A stretch of DNA of 64,000 nucleotides from Usnea hakonensis (GCA_013423325.1 BLJB01000051.1:182832-246831), one strand, 5' to 3'. Positions 46,801-58,406 are shown, counted from the first letter of the stretch. Made by a program: numbers and translations. Notes: a model not told the origin generated them from the sequence alone.

Positions 46801-49800
46801 AAAGACGCGATCCGCACTACTCTGGGCGTCGCAGGGGAACTCTGGTCCCGGGGCTATGCTATAGAGCTGGCGGCTACAATTAAATTTGACTCGGCAAAGG
46901 CAAATCAGCCGTCTCTTCTGGTAGATGCGCCGAAATATCCTTGGAATCACGGCGTGGAGTACTGGTCTGAGCCAAGACTTAGTAGCGCGCATCGTTTTCG
47001 AAAACATCCTCGTCAAGACCTGCTTGGCAGCCCAGTAGAAGGCTCGAGTGAACCTGCATGGAGGCACTTCCTGCGTATGGCCGAGAACCCTTGGATGGAG
47101 GATCATCAGGTACAGCAACGGCTCCCCTGTCAATTTTTATTATACTGATAGGTATTAGATACGGTTGACCATTCCCTATTGCAGTGCTGGTTTGATGACG
47201 ATGGCTGTGGAAGGCGCAAAGCAGCTGGCTGAAGATTTGGGGCTGCAGGCGTCGGGCTACGAGTTACGGGACGTCCATTTTTTTCAACCCCCAATGATAC
47301 CCCCTGAAGAGGACGGAGTGGAAATTTGGATGCAATTCAGAACTTCACCACCTGAGGTATCAGGTTCTGGTCCCATCATGCATACTTTCGTTATCGACTC
47401 TCTAGCACCTGGACAGAAAGATTGGCAACGAAGTTGCTCAGGCAAGGTTGTAACCCACGTCCAGGTCAACGAGGTAAATGCATCACGGAATGACAAACAC
47501 TACATGAATCAATACGAAAAGATTACCGCTGCCTGCAAACACGAAAAGAACCCGGAGGCTTTCTACAACGAGCTTGCACAGGTTGGAATGGCATTTGGGG
47601 TCACCTTTCGAAATCTAGTCCGCATCAAATCTTCAGCAGAGCAAACATCCTGCATTACTCGAGTGCCTGATACAGCAGCGACCATGCCCGAGAATTTTGA
47701 GTATCAGCACACCATTCATCCCACTCTGCTGGAAAGCTTGACCCACATGATGATCCCAGCCTTGACAGGCCCTAAGACATCACTTGAAGGAACCTTGGTT
47801 CCTAGTTTCGTTGAAAGTGTGTACATATCCAACGAAGTTTCAACAAAGCCGGGCGATGAGTTCCAGGGATATGCGACTGCGAAATGGGGCGATGATGGCT
47901 TAGCAGAAGGTAACATGGTCGCACTGGGCCTTCACAAGGTTGAGCCACTTGTTGTTATTTCTAAGATGCAATGTAAGACTCTACCCCCTTGGGATGTTGG
48001 ATCGAACGAATGGCAGCCTGCAATTGAAACATCGACGAGATACCGAAAGCTTTGCAGTCAAACGACATGGAAGGCTGACCCAGAGGGTTTCCGCTGGGAT
48101 GAGTCTGTTGATCTCTCAAAGTACTTCGACTGCCTGCTTCACAAGAACCCCACCCTCAAGATTCTGCAGATCGGAGGAAATTCAGCGGACGTGACTACAG
48201 CGCTGTTACAGGTTGCAACAAGTAATGGCTCGCACGTACCTCGGTTTTCCTCTCTAGTATACACCGCTGAGTCAGCCAAAGCTATCGCAGATGCTGGTAT
48301 CGAGCTTGCAAAGTGGAACCCCCATGTTCAATATGAGATGCTCAACATTGAGGAAAATATAGCAGAGCAGAACTTTGAGCCTGGTGTATACGATCTTATC
48401 ATTGCTGATGCGACAACGCAGTCGCCTCAGCGGATTGAGTGTTTCTTGTCTCAGATCAAGGCTTTGATGAAGCCAGAAGGTACACTAATCATCGAAGGAG
48501 ATATCAATAAGCTGGCAGAGGTCGGCTCTAGTAACTGTGCTTTTTCCAACCTATATCTTGGAAAGTCTTCCCTCGATAGCGTTGTCATTGATAGTTGGAA
48601 AAGCATCATGATCGGACATGGATTTGCCAGTGGCCCGATCCTACGCAAAGAAACGACAGAGCTCGAGAAGGGCCGAACACAAACGATCGTCGCCACCACT
48701 ACTGCAAGAAATGCGGGCACTTTGCAGGAGCTTGGTGAAGCGATCATTGTCCAGCCGGCCAATGCGGGTCAGGAACTTTCCGCTTTGATGACTGAATTGA
48801 GCGAAAGACTCAACGCAATTGGTTTCACTACTGCCGTAGTAGACTTTCATACTGCCTTGGAACGTGCGCTAGAGTCGTGTCTTGTCATCAACATGGTGGA
48901 GATCAAGCAACAGCTCTTGTCGAAATTAGAATTCACGGCATTCGAAGCTATGAAGAATTTGGTTTTGCGCAGTAGATCTCTGCTGTGGGTGACAATGGGT
49001 GGTAGTATGACAGGGGAGAATCCTGCAATGAACATGGTGAACGGATTCTTGCGCGCACTGGGCTATGAAACCGACTCAGCAAATTTCGCCACTCTGGACC
49101 TAGGTGTTGCCTCCGAGCTCCATCAGACTGCCGATCATGTGAACGCCATTAGCAGAATTGCTATCTCGCTCTGTGAAGAGGCTGCTACTGGGACTTTCGA
49201 ACGGGAGTTCGCTTGTCATAAAGGGCACATGTACATCCCAAGAGTCGGTCCGCTCGAGGCTATGAACAATTGGATGAATGGCGTAGACGAGCAGATCAAA
49301 GTGGAAAAGGTTCGCTTGGATCAAGTAGACTATCCGGTTCAGATAACAGTGAAGACTGAAGGCGATATCGAAAAATTCCATTTCAAAGAAGTCTCAACGG
49401 CATTGGACCCAATCGGAGACAACCAGGTCCAGATTGACGTAAAATTTTCGGGCTCGAACATGGCTGATCTGACGACCTCAATAGAGAACATAGGCTTGGA
49501 GTGCGCGGGGATCATTACCAAGCTTGGCTCAAGAGTTCGCCATTTGAGGAAAGGAGACCGGGTGATGGCCATTGGACCAGGCTGTCATCGCACCGCTGTC
49601 AGAACCTCGGAGGATTTTTGCCAGCGTATCCCAGAAAGTATCTCTTTAGAGCAAGGCGCATCGATGCCACTTGCTTATTGCACTGGGTTCTGGGCTCTGG
49701 TAAAAACTGCACGCGTAAAGCCTGGTGAGAGCGTTTTGATCCACGAAAGTCCAGATGGTATCGATCAAGCGGCTGCCGAGTTGGCACTTCATCTCGGAGC

Positions 49801-51549
49801 GGAAGTATTCATTTTTACGAAGTCTCCTGAGAAGCGGGCCTTTATGATCGAACAACTGCACCTTGCAGAGACCCACGTTCTTGATATCGATGAGCTCGAG
49901 CTGTCAAGGACTGTCATGCGATTGACAGAAGACAAAGGTGTTGATGTGGTAATTAGCAACTCACCAGGAGAGATCATGAGACAGTCTTGGCACTGCATTG
50001 CCAGATTTGGTCGTTTCATCAGCTTACACGTAGGTGGTGGCCTAGAAGACACTGCAGAACTTGATATGCGGCCATTTCAGCGAAGTGCGACTTTCTCGTT
50101 CCTCAATATCATGGATCTTCTCCAACACGATCCCAACGAGGTCTCTGCTGCTTTCGGAGAAGTACGCCGCATGCTAGACGAGGGTAAAATTGGTCCCATA
50201 ACACCAAAAACCAGCTACAGCTACAATTCGATACATGAATGGTTTGAGGCTTTACGCTCTCGCAAACTACCAGGGAAGACTGTTTTGTCGGCCCAGAATG
50301 AAACCCTTGTTCCGGTATGTCAATCTACTGATCATGGAACTCAATGTGCTGACCTGCACCGTAGTTAGTACGCCCAGCCTCGAAGCCTTTTAGACTCAAC
50401 TCAGAATCTTCTTACATATTACCGGGCGGTCTCGGCGGTCTCGGAAGAAGCATCGCACAATGGCTCATAGATCATGGCGCCAATTCGCTCATCTTCCTCT
50501 CGAGATCAGGAGCTCACAACCCAGATGCGGTGACTTTTGTGTCCGGGCTCAGAGCTCAAGGTGTCCAGATCCGCGTTTATCAATGCGATATCAGCAACCT
50601 TTGCCAACTTGAGGAGATCATTGCGACTTGCAGTTCCACCCTCCCCCCAATCCGTGGTGTCATCCAATGCGCGATGAACCTTCGTGATTCCGCGTTCGAG
50701 AACATGACCGTCGATGACTGGCAAGCAGTCACAGCGCCTAAAGTCCAGGGAAGTTGGAACCTGCATAGTGTCCTTCCCCACGACATGGATTTCTTCGTCA
50801 TGCTCGCCTCTTTCGTAGGCGTCACCGGAAACCGCGGTCAAGCCAACTACGCAGCCGCGAACGCGTACCAAGACTCCCTTGCACTCCATCGCAGAGCCAG
50901 AGGACTGCCCGCTACGTCAATCGATCTGGGCTGGATGCATGACATCGGCATTGTGGCTGAGATGATGGGCCCCAGGATCACCTTTCGCAGCTCTGGCTTT
51001 GAGGGGATGAGGGAGCATGAGCTGCATGTTTTGCTCGAGGCCGCTATTACTGGCAAGATCCGCGGCCAGCAAGGCACGACGCTTCCGAGCCAGATTATCA
51101 CGGGTTTGTGCACCGGAGGCATGATTGAAAGGAGCGGTGCCATGAACGTTGGGTGGATGAAAGACGCCAAGTTCTCTTATCTCAAAACTGTGGACTCGAG
51201 GGAGACGAAGGGAGCTCACAATACCGGCACCGAGGTATCACAGCTGAGGCGACGTTTACGTGAGGCTGGTACTAGAAACAATGTCACAGCAGTAGTCAAA
51301 GATTCCCTGATAGCAAAATTAGTTCAGTCGACGGGCCTGGACATAGTTAATGTGGACGAGAATAAGCCGATCCACGCGCTCGGATTGGACTCTTTGGTGG
51401 CGATTGAGATTAGAGGATGGGCGAAAAGGGAGCTGAAGACAGAGGTTTCTGGGGTGTTCATTCTGGGTAATGCAAGTATCAAGGAGGTTGCGATGACAAT
51501 GGCCGAGGGGTCTGCACTGGTTGACCCGAGCATCTGGGGCCAAGGTTGA
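43827..51549 (+). CDS. Highly reducing polyketide synthase, DH/MT/ER motifs degenerate
   Basis: Iterative type I PKS, 2425 residues from eight exons (43827-44024, 44075-44219, 44287-44558, 44674-45264, 45319-45928, 45989-47109, 47159-50314, 50365-51549). KS (about 10-430) has VDTACSSGL (Cys ~184), EAHGTGT and NIGHLEGAAG. AT (~540-860) has VGHSSGEIAAAY (Ser ~652). DH (~940-1220) keeps His ~978 in MEDHQ, but the usual proline motif reads IPYCSAG and the catalytic Asp site reads IHPTLLESLTH (Glu ~1171). The MT region (~1310) has LQIGGNSADV instead of a glycine-rich SAM motif. ER (~1750-2020) reads IHESPDGIDQAA where NADPH-binding glycines are expected. KR (~2050-2260) has LPGGLGGLGRS and QANYAAANAYQ. 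ACP has GLDSL (Ser ~2374). No thioesterase or other release domain follows. Confidence 0.93.
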
Positions 51550-51642
51550 TTGGGGAAGATCTGGACTGGTTGACTGGGGCTTTTGGGGGGAAGGTCCGTT
51601 GGATCATATTTGGGAAATAACAAGGCCAAGGCTGGTTGGTGA

Positions 51643-51693
51643 AGGGGGGGGGGGGGGGGGGGGGAGGGGGGGGGGGGGGAATGGGGGGGGGNN

Positions 51694-51740
<47 letters not shown>

Positions 51741-51750
51741 AGGGGAGAGG
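51643..51750. repeat. Poly-G tract with two undetermined bases
   Basis: Almost pure G on the + strand, broken by a few A/T and by two N at 51692-51693. It begins about 95 bases past the PKS stop. The N marks an unresolved base call or assembly join, so true length is unknown. Such a tract could form G-quadruplexes and is a known sequencing trouble spot. Confidence 0.9.
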
Positions 51751-52633
51751 GCGGTAATGTGATGTGAGCAAGCGAATCTAATTAGCAAGTCACAGAGCAC
51801 GGTGTTCAACCACAGTGGTCATTGTCCGGAGGCGGGATTTGCCTGAGCTTCGTCGCCTCTGCGGCAATCTATGTAGGTATTTGTGTAAGTGTATCAGAGT
51901 AGACGAGTCCTCGACATAATGATAATCCATTCCCTCATAGGCCAATCCCCTCTTCCATCGGCTCGTCCAATCTATCCTTCTTTGAACTCGTTACGGTCTC
52001 TTCAGCAGGCACCAGTTGCCAACCATCTCCACAGTAAGACCAGAACTCAAAACATACGCAAGGGTACTACTACCTCCATATTGGCCAGTACCTTGCAGAT
52101 GGATATCAGTCACGTGCGGGAAGCAGTGGCGGGAGCTATTGCTTCATATCCTTGGAGACACCACCAAAGGCCGCAGCAGAGGTGACAACTCATGCGGCAG
52201 CTTCCTGCAGATCCCTCATGTTGCTCACTATTCTTGTGTGTCAAATATAAGTTGTTGGAAGAGATATACGGATTGGATTGCAATCAGACCGGGTGCTGAA
52301 TCTGTAGTAAATCTGCTCATCTGTAGAATTCGCTCTAACCTCGAGACACTCGGATAAAGTTATCTAACTAAAGGCGGCTAGATTGACCCGGCAGCACCCG
52401 AGGACCCGTGCGATCTCCGGGTGCGCCTTGCAGGCCTATAACCTACAACTATCATTCGCCATATAAAGTTCGAGTTCGATGGCAAGAGGCTTGGATGATG
52501 AAAAGTCATCATGGAGACTTTTCCAGTTCTGTATGAATGTAGTCGTCATGAGTCACGAAATAGTAGACATCCTGAATCCTTTTCCCCTATTCTAATCCTC
52601 ATCACCCTCGGAAACAAATCCCCCCCCCAAACC
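51751..52633. other. Intergenic right of the PKS
   Basis: No gene seen; short frames at 51889-52357 have no known domain. A GC-rich patch at about 52390-52440 (CCCGGCAGCACCCGAGGACCC) resembles a patch near 57745-57770. The last 60 bases are C-rich leader of the next gene. Confidence 0.45.
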
Positions 52634-53995
52634 ATGACAACCACCCACCCCCAAATCCAAACCTACGCCCACCCCAACCCCCTCACCACCCTCGCCCCAC
52701 ACCTCCTCCACCACCTCCCCCACTCCCTCCCTTTACTCCGCCGCATCCAATTCCACTCCTCCTCTCCCTCCGCCCGCACAATCGCCACTTTCCCCCCCTC
52801 ATCCCCATCCTCCTCCTCACCACCCTCTTCCTTCGCCGCAACATGGGTCGACCGTACCCGCGCTCCCCTTACCGAATGCTGGATTTTCTCTACTTATGAA
52901 ACATTGCCGGCCTCCTCCCCATTGCCGGATACGTCCTCCCGCCGTCATCACCCCCACCAGCAGCGTCATGAAGAAGAAGAAGAAGAAGAAGAAGAACAAG
53001 CAAAAGAAGAAGCCAAATCCCAATGTCTCGCCCTCTTAACTCATATAGCGCGCTCGTTACCATCACCATCATCACCGCCTCATCCTCCTCCTCAATCCTC
53101 TGTCATGGTAATCGGTTCCCTGAACGAAAAATTACTCCCGATAATAGGCGGTGCGGAAGCAGTGGGACGATTGATACCGCAAGATGTGGTAGCCAGAGAT
53201 ATCCCCATTCCCTCGACGACGAATGAGGGTGGTAGTAGTGAGGAGGAGGAGGAGGAGGAGGAAAAAAGGGGCGCGGCTCAAAGGAAGAATGAGAAGAAGA
53301 GGGATATAATCATCAGCATCAGCATCCCTTATCGCAAATGGCTCATCGGGCCCGTTGGTCAAGGGAGGATCAAGGAGGAAAGTAGCAGCACCCCAGCGCC
53401 ATCACCCCTACCAACCGGCTACACATTCACGCACGCCCTCCACCCCCCAGACCTCCACCTCACAATCTCCCGCACCGCCATCCCCAAAACCGTCGACGCC
53501 CTCGCCCAACTAGGCTGCGTGGGCGTGCGGTACTCCCATCCATCCCCCCCGCCATCCCCATCGCCCTCCTTACAAAAAGCAGAACCGACCCCCCCATCAT
53601 CACTGATAGCGTGGTCCTTCCTCTCCCACGACGGCAGCCTGTCAACCCTGCACGTCGAACCCTTGCACCGGCGCCAGGGGATCGCGAAAGCTATTTGCCG
53701 GCGGTTGCTGGGGCGTCTTGGGGCGGATGCGGTGGGGGTGGGGTTTCGGCCCGTGGCCGTCGGGGCGGAGGGGCGCGGTGGTGTTGTTGGTGATGAGGAC
53801 GATGGTGGTGATGATGATGGGGACGGCGGGGATGTGGTCGCAGGGGGCGGATATGGCAAGGGGGAAGGATGGGCGCATAGTGATGTTGCAGAGGGGAATG
53901 TGGAGAGTGCGGGGGTGGCGAGGGGGATTGGGGGCCGGGAGGGGTGGAGGGTGAGATGGGTGGGTGTGGATTTGGGGGCTGTGGGGGAGGGGTGA
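52634..53995 (+). CDS. GNAT/FR47-like N-acyltransferase with low-complexity inserts
   Basis: Intronless, 453 residues from the ATG at 52634 (context ACCATGAC); an in-frame ATG at 52511 would add 41 residues of leader-like sequence. The start (HPLLRRIQF-type segment SLPLLRRIQFHSSSPSARTI) and the C-terminal acetyl-CoA fold (LIAWSFLSHDGSLSTLHVEP, then HRRQGIAKAICRRLLGRLG with the R/QxxGxA loop) fit a fungal FR47-like GNAT family. A Glu run (EEEEEEEEEQAKEE), a second acidic run (SSEEEEEEEEKRG) and a Gly/Asp-rich insert within the GNAT domain (DEDDGGDDDGDGGD) are unusual. Base composition flips inside the gene from C-rich to G-rich near 53650. Substrate unknown. Confidence 0.75.
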   Translation: MTTTHPQIQTYAHPNPLTTLAPHLLHHLPHSLPLLRRIQFHSSSPSARTIATFPPSSPSSSSPPSSFAATWVDRTRAPLTECWIFSTYETLPASSPLPDTSSRRHHPHQQRHEEEEEEEEEQAKEEAKSQCLALLTHIARSLPSPSSPPHPPPQSSVMVIGSLNEKLLPIIGGAEAVGRLIPQDVVARDIPIPSTTNEGGSSEEEEEEEEKRGAAQRKNEKKRDIIISISIPYRKWLIGPVGQGRIKEESSSTPAPSPLPTGYTFTHALHPPDLHLTISRTAIPKTVDALAQLGCVGVRYSHPSPPPSPSPSLQKAEPTPPSSLIAWSFLSHDGSLSTLHVEPLHRRQGIAKAICRRLLGRLGADAVGVGFRPVAVGAEGRGGVVGDEDDGGDDDGDGGDVVAGGGYGKGEGWAHSDVAEGNVESAGVARGIGGREGWRVRWVGVDLGAVGEG

Positions 53996-54345
53996 GGGGG
54001 AGGGGGAGGGTGGGATGTTAGCGTAGAGTAGAGCAAGGTACGTGGTGATGGATTTGGGGGTTAAGAACGGATGTATAGGCAAAACGGGAAGAGGATCAAT
54101 TTGATTCATGGAATACACATGATATATCTAGAGCTAATGCTCAAAAGCTCCCTCCAAACCCCAAACAACATGAAACCCGCTCTCGGCTCATCGATGCCAA
54201 AGATTGTGACTCGTCAAGGATTTCCAGCTCCGCTAGCATGCCTGCAATGCGTTCAAAGGAAGAAAATGCATCGCTCGAAGCAAGGGTATAATAAGTATAT
54301 GATGTGAACAGAATGAGAAGAAGATGAAGAAAAAGTAAGGTGCCC
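53996..54345. other. Short gap between convergent genes
   Basis: 350 bases of presumed 3' UTRs of the GNAT-like gene and the Sel1-repeat gene. G-rich at the left, AT-rich at the right; nothing else seen. Confidence 0.5.
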
Positions 54346-56753
54346 TCAAGGCTTGACGGAAACCGATTTCTTGCGTCCAAAAATCGACCTCGACTTGTCC
54401 CTTCCTTTTTTCCCCGGCGGACTATGTTGCGCACCTCGTCCTTGGCGATCCGTCTTGTCGCCGTCATCTGCATATTTTGGTTTATAGATCCTGCCCGTGT
54501 GTTAGCTCACAGGCGGTCGTGGTTATTGTCCAAAGGGACCTACCAGCTGTTGCCAACCATACTCATGCCCTTCGCCTCCGCCATCCTATAGTAGTGAGCC
54601 GCCTTCTTCAAGTCCTTTTTGCAGCCCTGGCCCTGTGCGTAGCAGAATCCTGCCTCCGCCATCGCATCTGCATCACCCCAATTCCCTGCAATCTCAAAGC
54701 AACGTAGGGCGAGTGATTTGTCTTGCTCGATACCCCACCCGTTCATGTGACTGACTCCAAGCTCATATATACTCAATGCAAATTGTGCACGCTTGGTCTT
54801 CTGCTCTGTGATGTCGGCTGGATTCCCATTCTTATCTTCATCAACCGCAATCTCTACGCTGGCACAGTCTGCAGCCTTTCGGAGCCATTGCACGCCTTCC
54901 TGTTGGTTAGGGCGCATACCCCATCCGTGGCGACAAGCAAGCGCATACAGCAGCATAGCGGTTGGAAGATTCTGCCTCGCTGCAATGCGAAGGTGGTAAG
55001 TAGATTCTCGTGCCTGCCCCCGCTCGTGCAGCTCAATGCCCTTTGCCAGATGATCTTCCGGACTTAGCTCCATGGACGGTGCTGGGGGGCGAGGGCGTGC
55101 TTTGATGGTACTTCCCGATCGAGTAGAGGCGGAGTATTCTGAACGAGCATCACCCTGGACTGGGGTTGGAGGTGGCCTATACTTCTGCTCAGGGGAGCCG
55201 TTCAGCATCTGCTCGGTAGAGGGACGACGGGATCTATCCAGAGCCTGCTCAACAGAAAGTCTTGGTGAGCCTTTCATGACCTGCTCGGATGATGGTCGTG
55301 GTGAGCCTTTCGGACTCGGTTCCTGAGAAGGACGGGTAGAAAAGTGAGGCCGCAGTTCAAATGAACGGCGTGGTGAGGATCTGTGAAGATCCATACTAGG
55401 TTTCGGCGACCTTGTCGGCGTCATGGGTCTGTTCGCAAGTGGTGCCATGGGAAGAACGTTTGTTGGCACTTGAGGTTGGTCCCATTCGAACAGCGGCATT
55501 TGATCATTGTGTAGAACCTTGGAATCTCGCTGCAACATCCTGCCGCGGGGAAGGGAGAACTTGGCGTAGATGTATGACGGCGCTGGTGTATCTAGCGGAT
55601 TCTGTGGCTCTGGAAACTGCTCGCTGTCCATGCTCACAGGCGTCTGTACAGTATCATCCGCGAATTGTAAACGCTGGCTATCAGAAGACGGCTGACGAGA
55701 CGCCGAGCTAAAAGGAGGTCGTACTGCATCCATTGATGGCCGGCTGTCGAAAGAAGGTTGCCGGGATGGAATGTCGGTTGATGGCCGACTGGCTCTGCTG
55801 AGCGGCCTCGAGAAGTTGAAGGTCGGACGAACCTGACGTGAGCCACCGATGGAATATTCCGAATTTAGAGAGGGGGATCGACCATGAGCCTGTGCAAAAG
55901 GAGAGAACGGGGAGTGGGGCATAGAGAAACCACTGCTTGAAGAGTCCTTCCTATGTTGGGAAAACCCAGACCGGCCAGTGGAAGCACTGTGCTCGTCGTC
56001 GGAACTGTCTTGAGGGATTGACCTTATGCTTCCAGCGTGACGTACGAGGGGTGATTTCGGTGGCGCTAGCGAGCCATTGTATCCTCGAGATGATGTAGAC
56101 GCGATAGACATCTCACGCTGTGGTAGAACCTGGTGGGATTCGACGTTCCCCGGTGGACAGACGAAGGGATTGCGGTCCGTCGCCTCAGCACTCCTCCCTG
56201 CTGGAGATGTCAATTCTGGGGTCTTTGCTCTCAACGAGCCGAAGTAGTCGTTTGTTTGCATTGGACTGAACTCCGCGGGTGTCACGAAAGGAACATCTGG
56301 TGTAGGACCTTCTTGGTACTCTGACTTGTTCTCAAATGATGGTATATTACTCATTCGCGGGTAGAAGGATTTGGGTCGAAAGTCGGGATCCTCCACCTCA
56401 GGTACTATTCCGGAAGGCTCTTCGTCCTTTGGAGGTGGCCCTGGTATCGCATTCTGCGTTTCCGCCGACCTTGACCTATTGTACATGGAGTTTTGCTTCG
56501 TGATTGGATCCCCAGTCGCAATTGGAGGTAGCCTGCTGACCCGCCTGCCATTCCTCTTACTATCGTCCAACTGTTTTGCCAGAAGCCGGCTTTGCATCGC
56601 AAACATGTCCAGTGGCGACATTGCCGGGGGTATATCGCCTGCGAAGTGCTGCATCCTGGGCGACGAGGTGCCAGAAGTATGAATCGGAATACCGTTATGC
56701 AACGATTCATGAGACTTGGACCTCAGATCGATGAAGGTTGGGCGTGTGGTCAT
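54346..56753 (-). CDS. Sel1-repeat protein with long disordered N-terminus
   Basis: Two exons, 56753-54544 and 54490-54346, give 784 residues. Residues 1-560 are Ser/Pro/Arg-rich with recurring phrases such as RPSSEQVMKGSPRLSVEQ and RPSTEQMLNGSPEQ, a likely phosphorylated scaffold. The C-terminal quarter has Sel1/TPR-like repeats: PTAMLLYALACRHGWGMRPN, QFALSIYELGVSHMNGWGIE, ADAMAEAGFCYAQGQGCKKD and AAHYYRMAEAKG. The second exon ends with a basic tail (KSRSIFGRKKSVSVKP) after NSWIYKPKY, a phrase common at the end of these proteins. It resembles yeast Dsf2 and Skt5-type activators of chitin synthase; assignment within the group is uncertain. The ATG at 56753 is the first in frame. Confidence 0.82.
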
Positions 56754-58406
56754 TGTGAAAGAAAGGGAGAAGCGTCGGTGAGCTAGGTTGGGTGAGAGAG
56801 AAAGAGGAGCCGCAGTCACAATCGTAGTGCATGTGCATGTGCATGTGCGGCTCAGGGTTTTGGAGAGATGGAGTAATCAAGGCGCAATGAGAGCGCAAGG
56901 GCAAGGATAGGCTAGGTGGTTGAGGCGAGGTGCTTGACCATTGAGTATTTAGTATTAAGAGTCGTGACACCAGACAGTCAATGGTTCTGTAGCGGTAGGA
57001 ACCGTATTATTATAGCATACGTGGTGCTTCGTAGGGAGTAGGCGTCTGAGGTGGACTGCGCAGGGTTCCACGACGGCTAGGCGATGATATTGAGCGGATA
57101 TAAAGTAGAGAGTATGGCAGCCAGGGGGTGGGGCATATTCTGAAGGGGGGGGGGGAGGCTTTGTACCCCAGATTGATTTGGATGTTACTGTATAGGAAGT
57201 GGGAATAGATGTATGCGTAGTGGAGGCGTTATTGATTATTATTGAATATGTAGTATTATTATTATTATTATTGAAGCATATTCATTGATTAGGGTATTGG
57301 ATCTATTGAGTTGAGAAGAGAGGTTGAGTGGACTCCACGATGAAATTTGATCATCTCCTTTCCTTTCGCAACAGACCGTCTTTCTCTGAGACTAAAGTAT
57401 GAGACTGAAGGACAGGCAAAAAATGATATGATTGGATCATTCGAATGTTGCGTTGGCGTCGCAAGACCATTTGATCTACTCAGGGGTCAGGGGGGGGACC
57501 TTGCATCTCGCGGCGACTTGCCAAGCTGCCTATTGACCTTGTCCTATAGAAATATCAAAATTTAAAAATAGCTGCAGGAGCCCGGCAGCGGCACCGACGG
57601 CATAAAAGCAACCTGTACTCTACCTTCATCATGCATTATTATTCCATTCACCTTTGCATGGAATTACCTGGGCCTACGCAGGCTTGCAGCTGCGCTCGAC
57701 CAGTGCAGCAGGCTACCACAGTCGAAAGTATAACCTAGTAAGAGAGTAACTGCACCCGAGACCCCCTGGTGCCCATCAGCTTACTAGGTATGCAAATATA
57801 GTAATGATAGAATCCCCTGGAATCATCATATCCAACATAAGTAAGTATAACAAGTCGCCAATCAGCATCCTTTACGAATTATCATCTACTATTAGTACTA
57901 CCTAGTCCTACTACTACCGCTACTACTACTACTACTACTACTTACTACCATAAAACCCCTCATGCCAGATCTCCCCCATCGCCTCTAGAGTAGATCTTAG
58001 ATTCAAATAAGCGCAGCCAATTGACTCTTCCTTACACTACCTACTACCAATCTGCAGCATATGCATATCGACCTGCGCTGCAAGTCCCAATGATCCGGCC
58101 CTTTGCCTCGTATTTGAAAAAGTGGGAACCTCAAAAAGTTGACCGAGGTCCCAGTGTGCATGTTTGATTTGAAAAGATAAAGAGTTGATGGTGTAAAGTA
58201 TTTACACAGTCTACGTACCACAGCTCACAAGAAAACTGCTGATAAAGTCGCCTCTTTCTTTGACGCCTAGCTATGCAACGAGGACCATTTCCGTAATACT
58301 TCTGCCAGCTCTTACGCATATAACTCCAACTCCAAGAATATCGTGCTCAAGATGCAATGTAGGCCTCTGCCGGTAAGCTCGCCTGCACCATACTGTATGA
58401 GCAAGA
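56754..58406. other. Intergenic with trinucleotide microsatellites
   Basis: 1.65 kb between two minus-strand genes. It holds a TGCATG-type repeat next to the start (56826-56846), a G run at about 57146-57155, an (ATT)n run at about 57253-57272 and a (TAC)n run at about 57908-57947. No gene supported. Confidence 0.55.
57908..57947. repeat. (TAC)n microsatellite
   Basis: About a dozen TAC/TAC-like units, interrupted once by CGC and once by TTAC, in intergenic DNA. Confidence 0.8.

Noticed and set aside
47110..47158. Reading straight through the intron at the PKS DH active site (VQQRLPC..)
   Set aside because: It resembles the DHxVQG motif for a few residues but hits a stop within 13 codons, and no other donor/acceptor pair keeps the downstream frame.
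53419..54118. Long Pro/Ser/Thr-rich minus-strand frames
   Set aside because: Antisense shadows of the G-rich third of the GNAT-like gene; low-complexity only.
58271..58406. Extra C-terminal exon for MEX67 (RPTLHLEHDIL..)
   Set aside because: A GTTTGT donor and GGCAG acceptor could add it, but the residues do not resemble the family, and the direct end CLPPFDTW fits the usual LPP-type terminus better.
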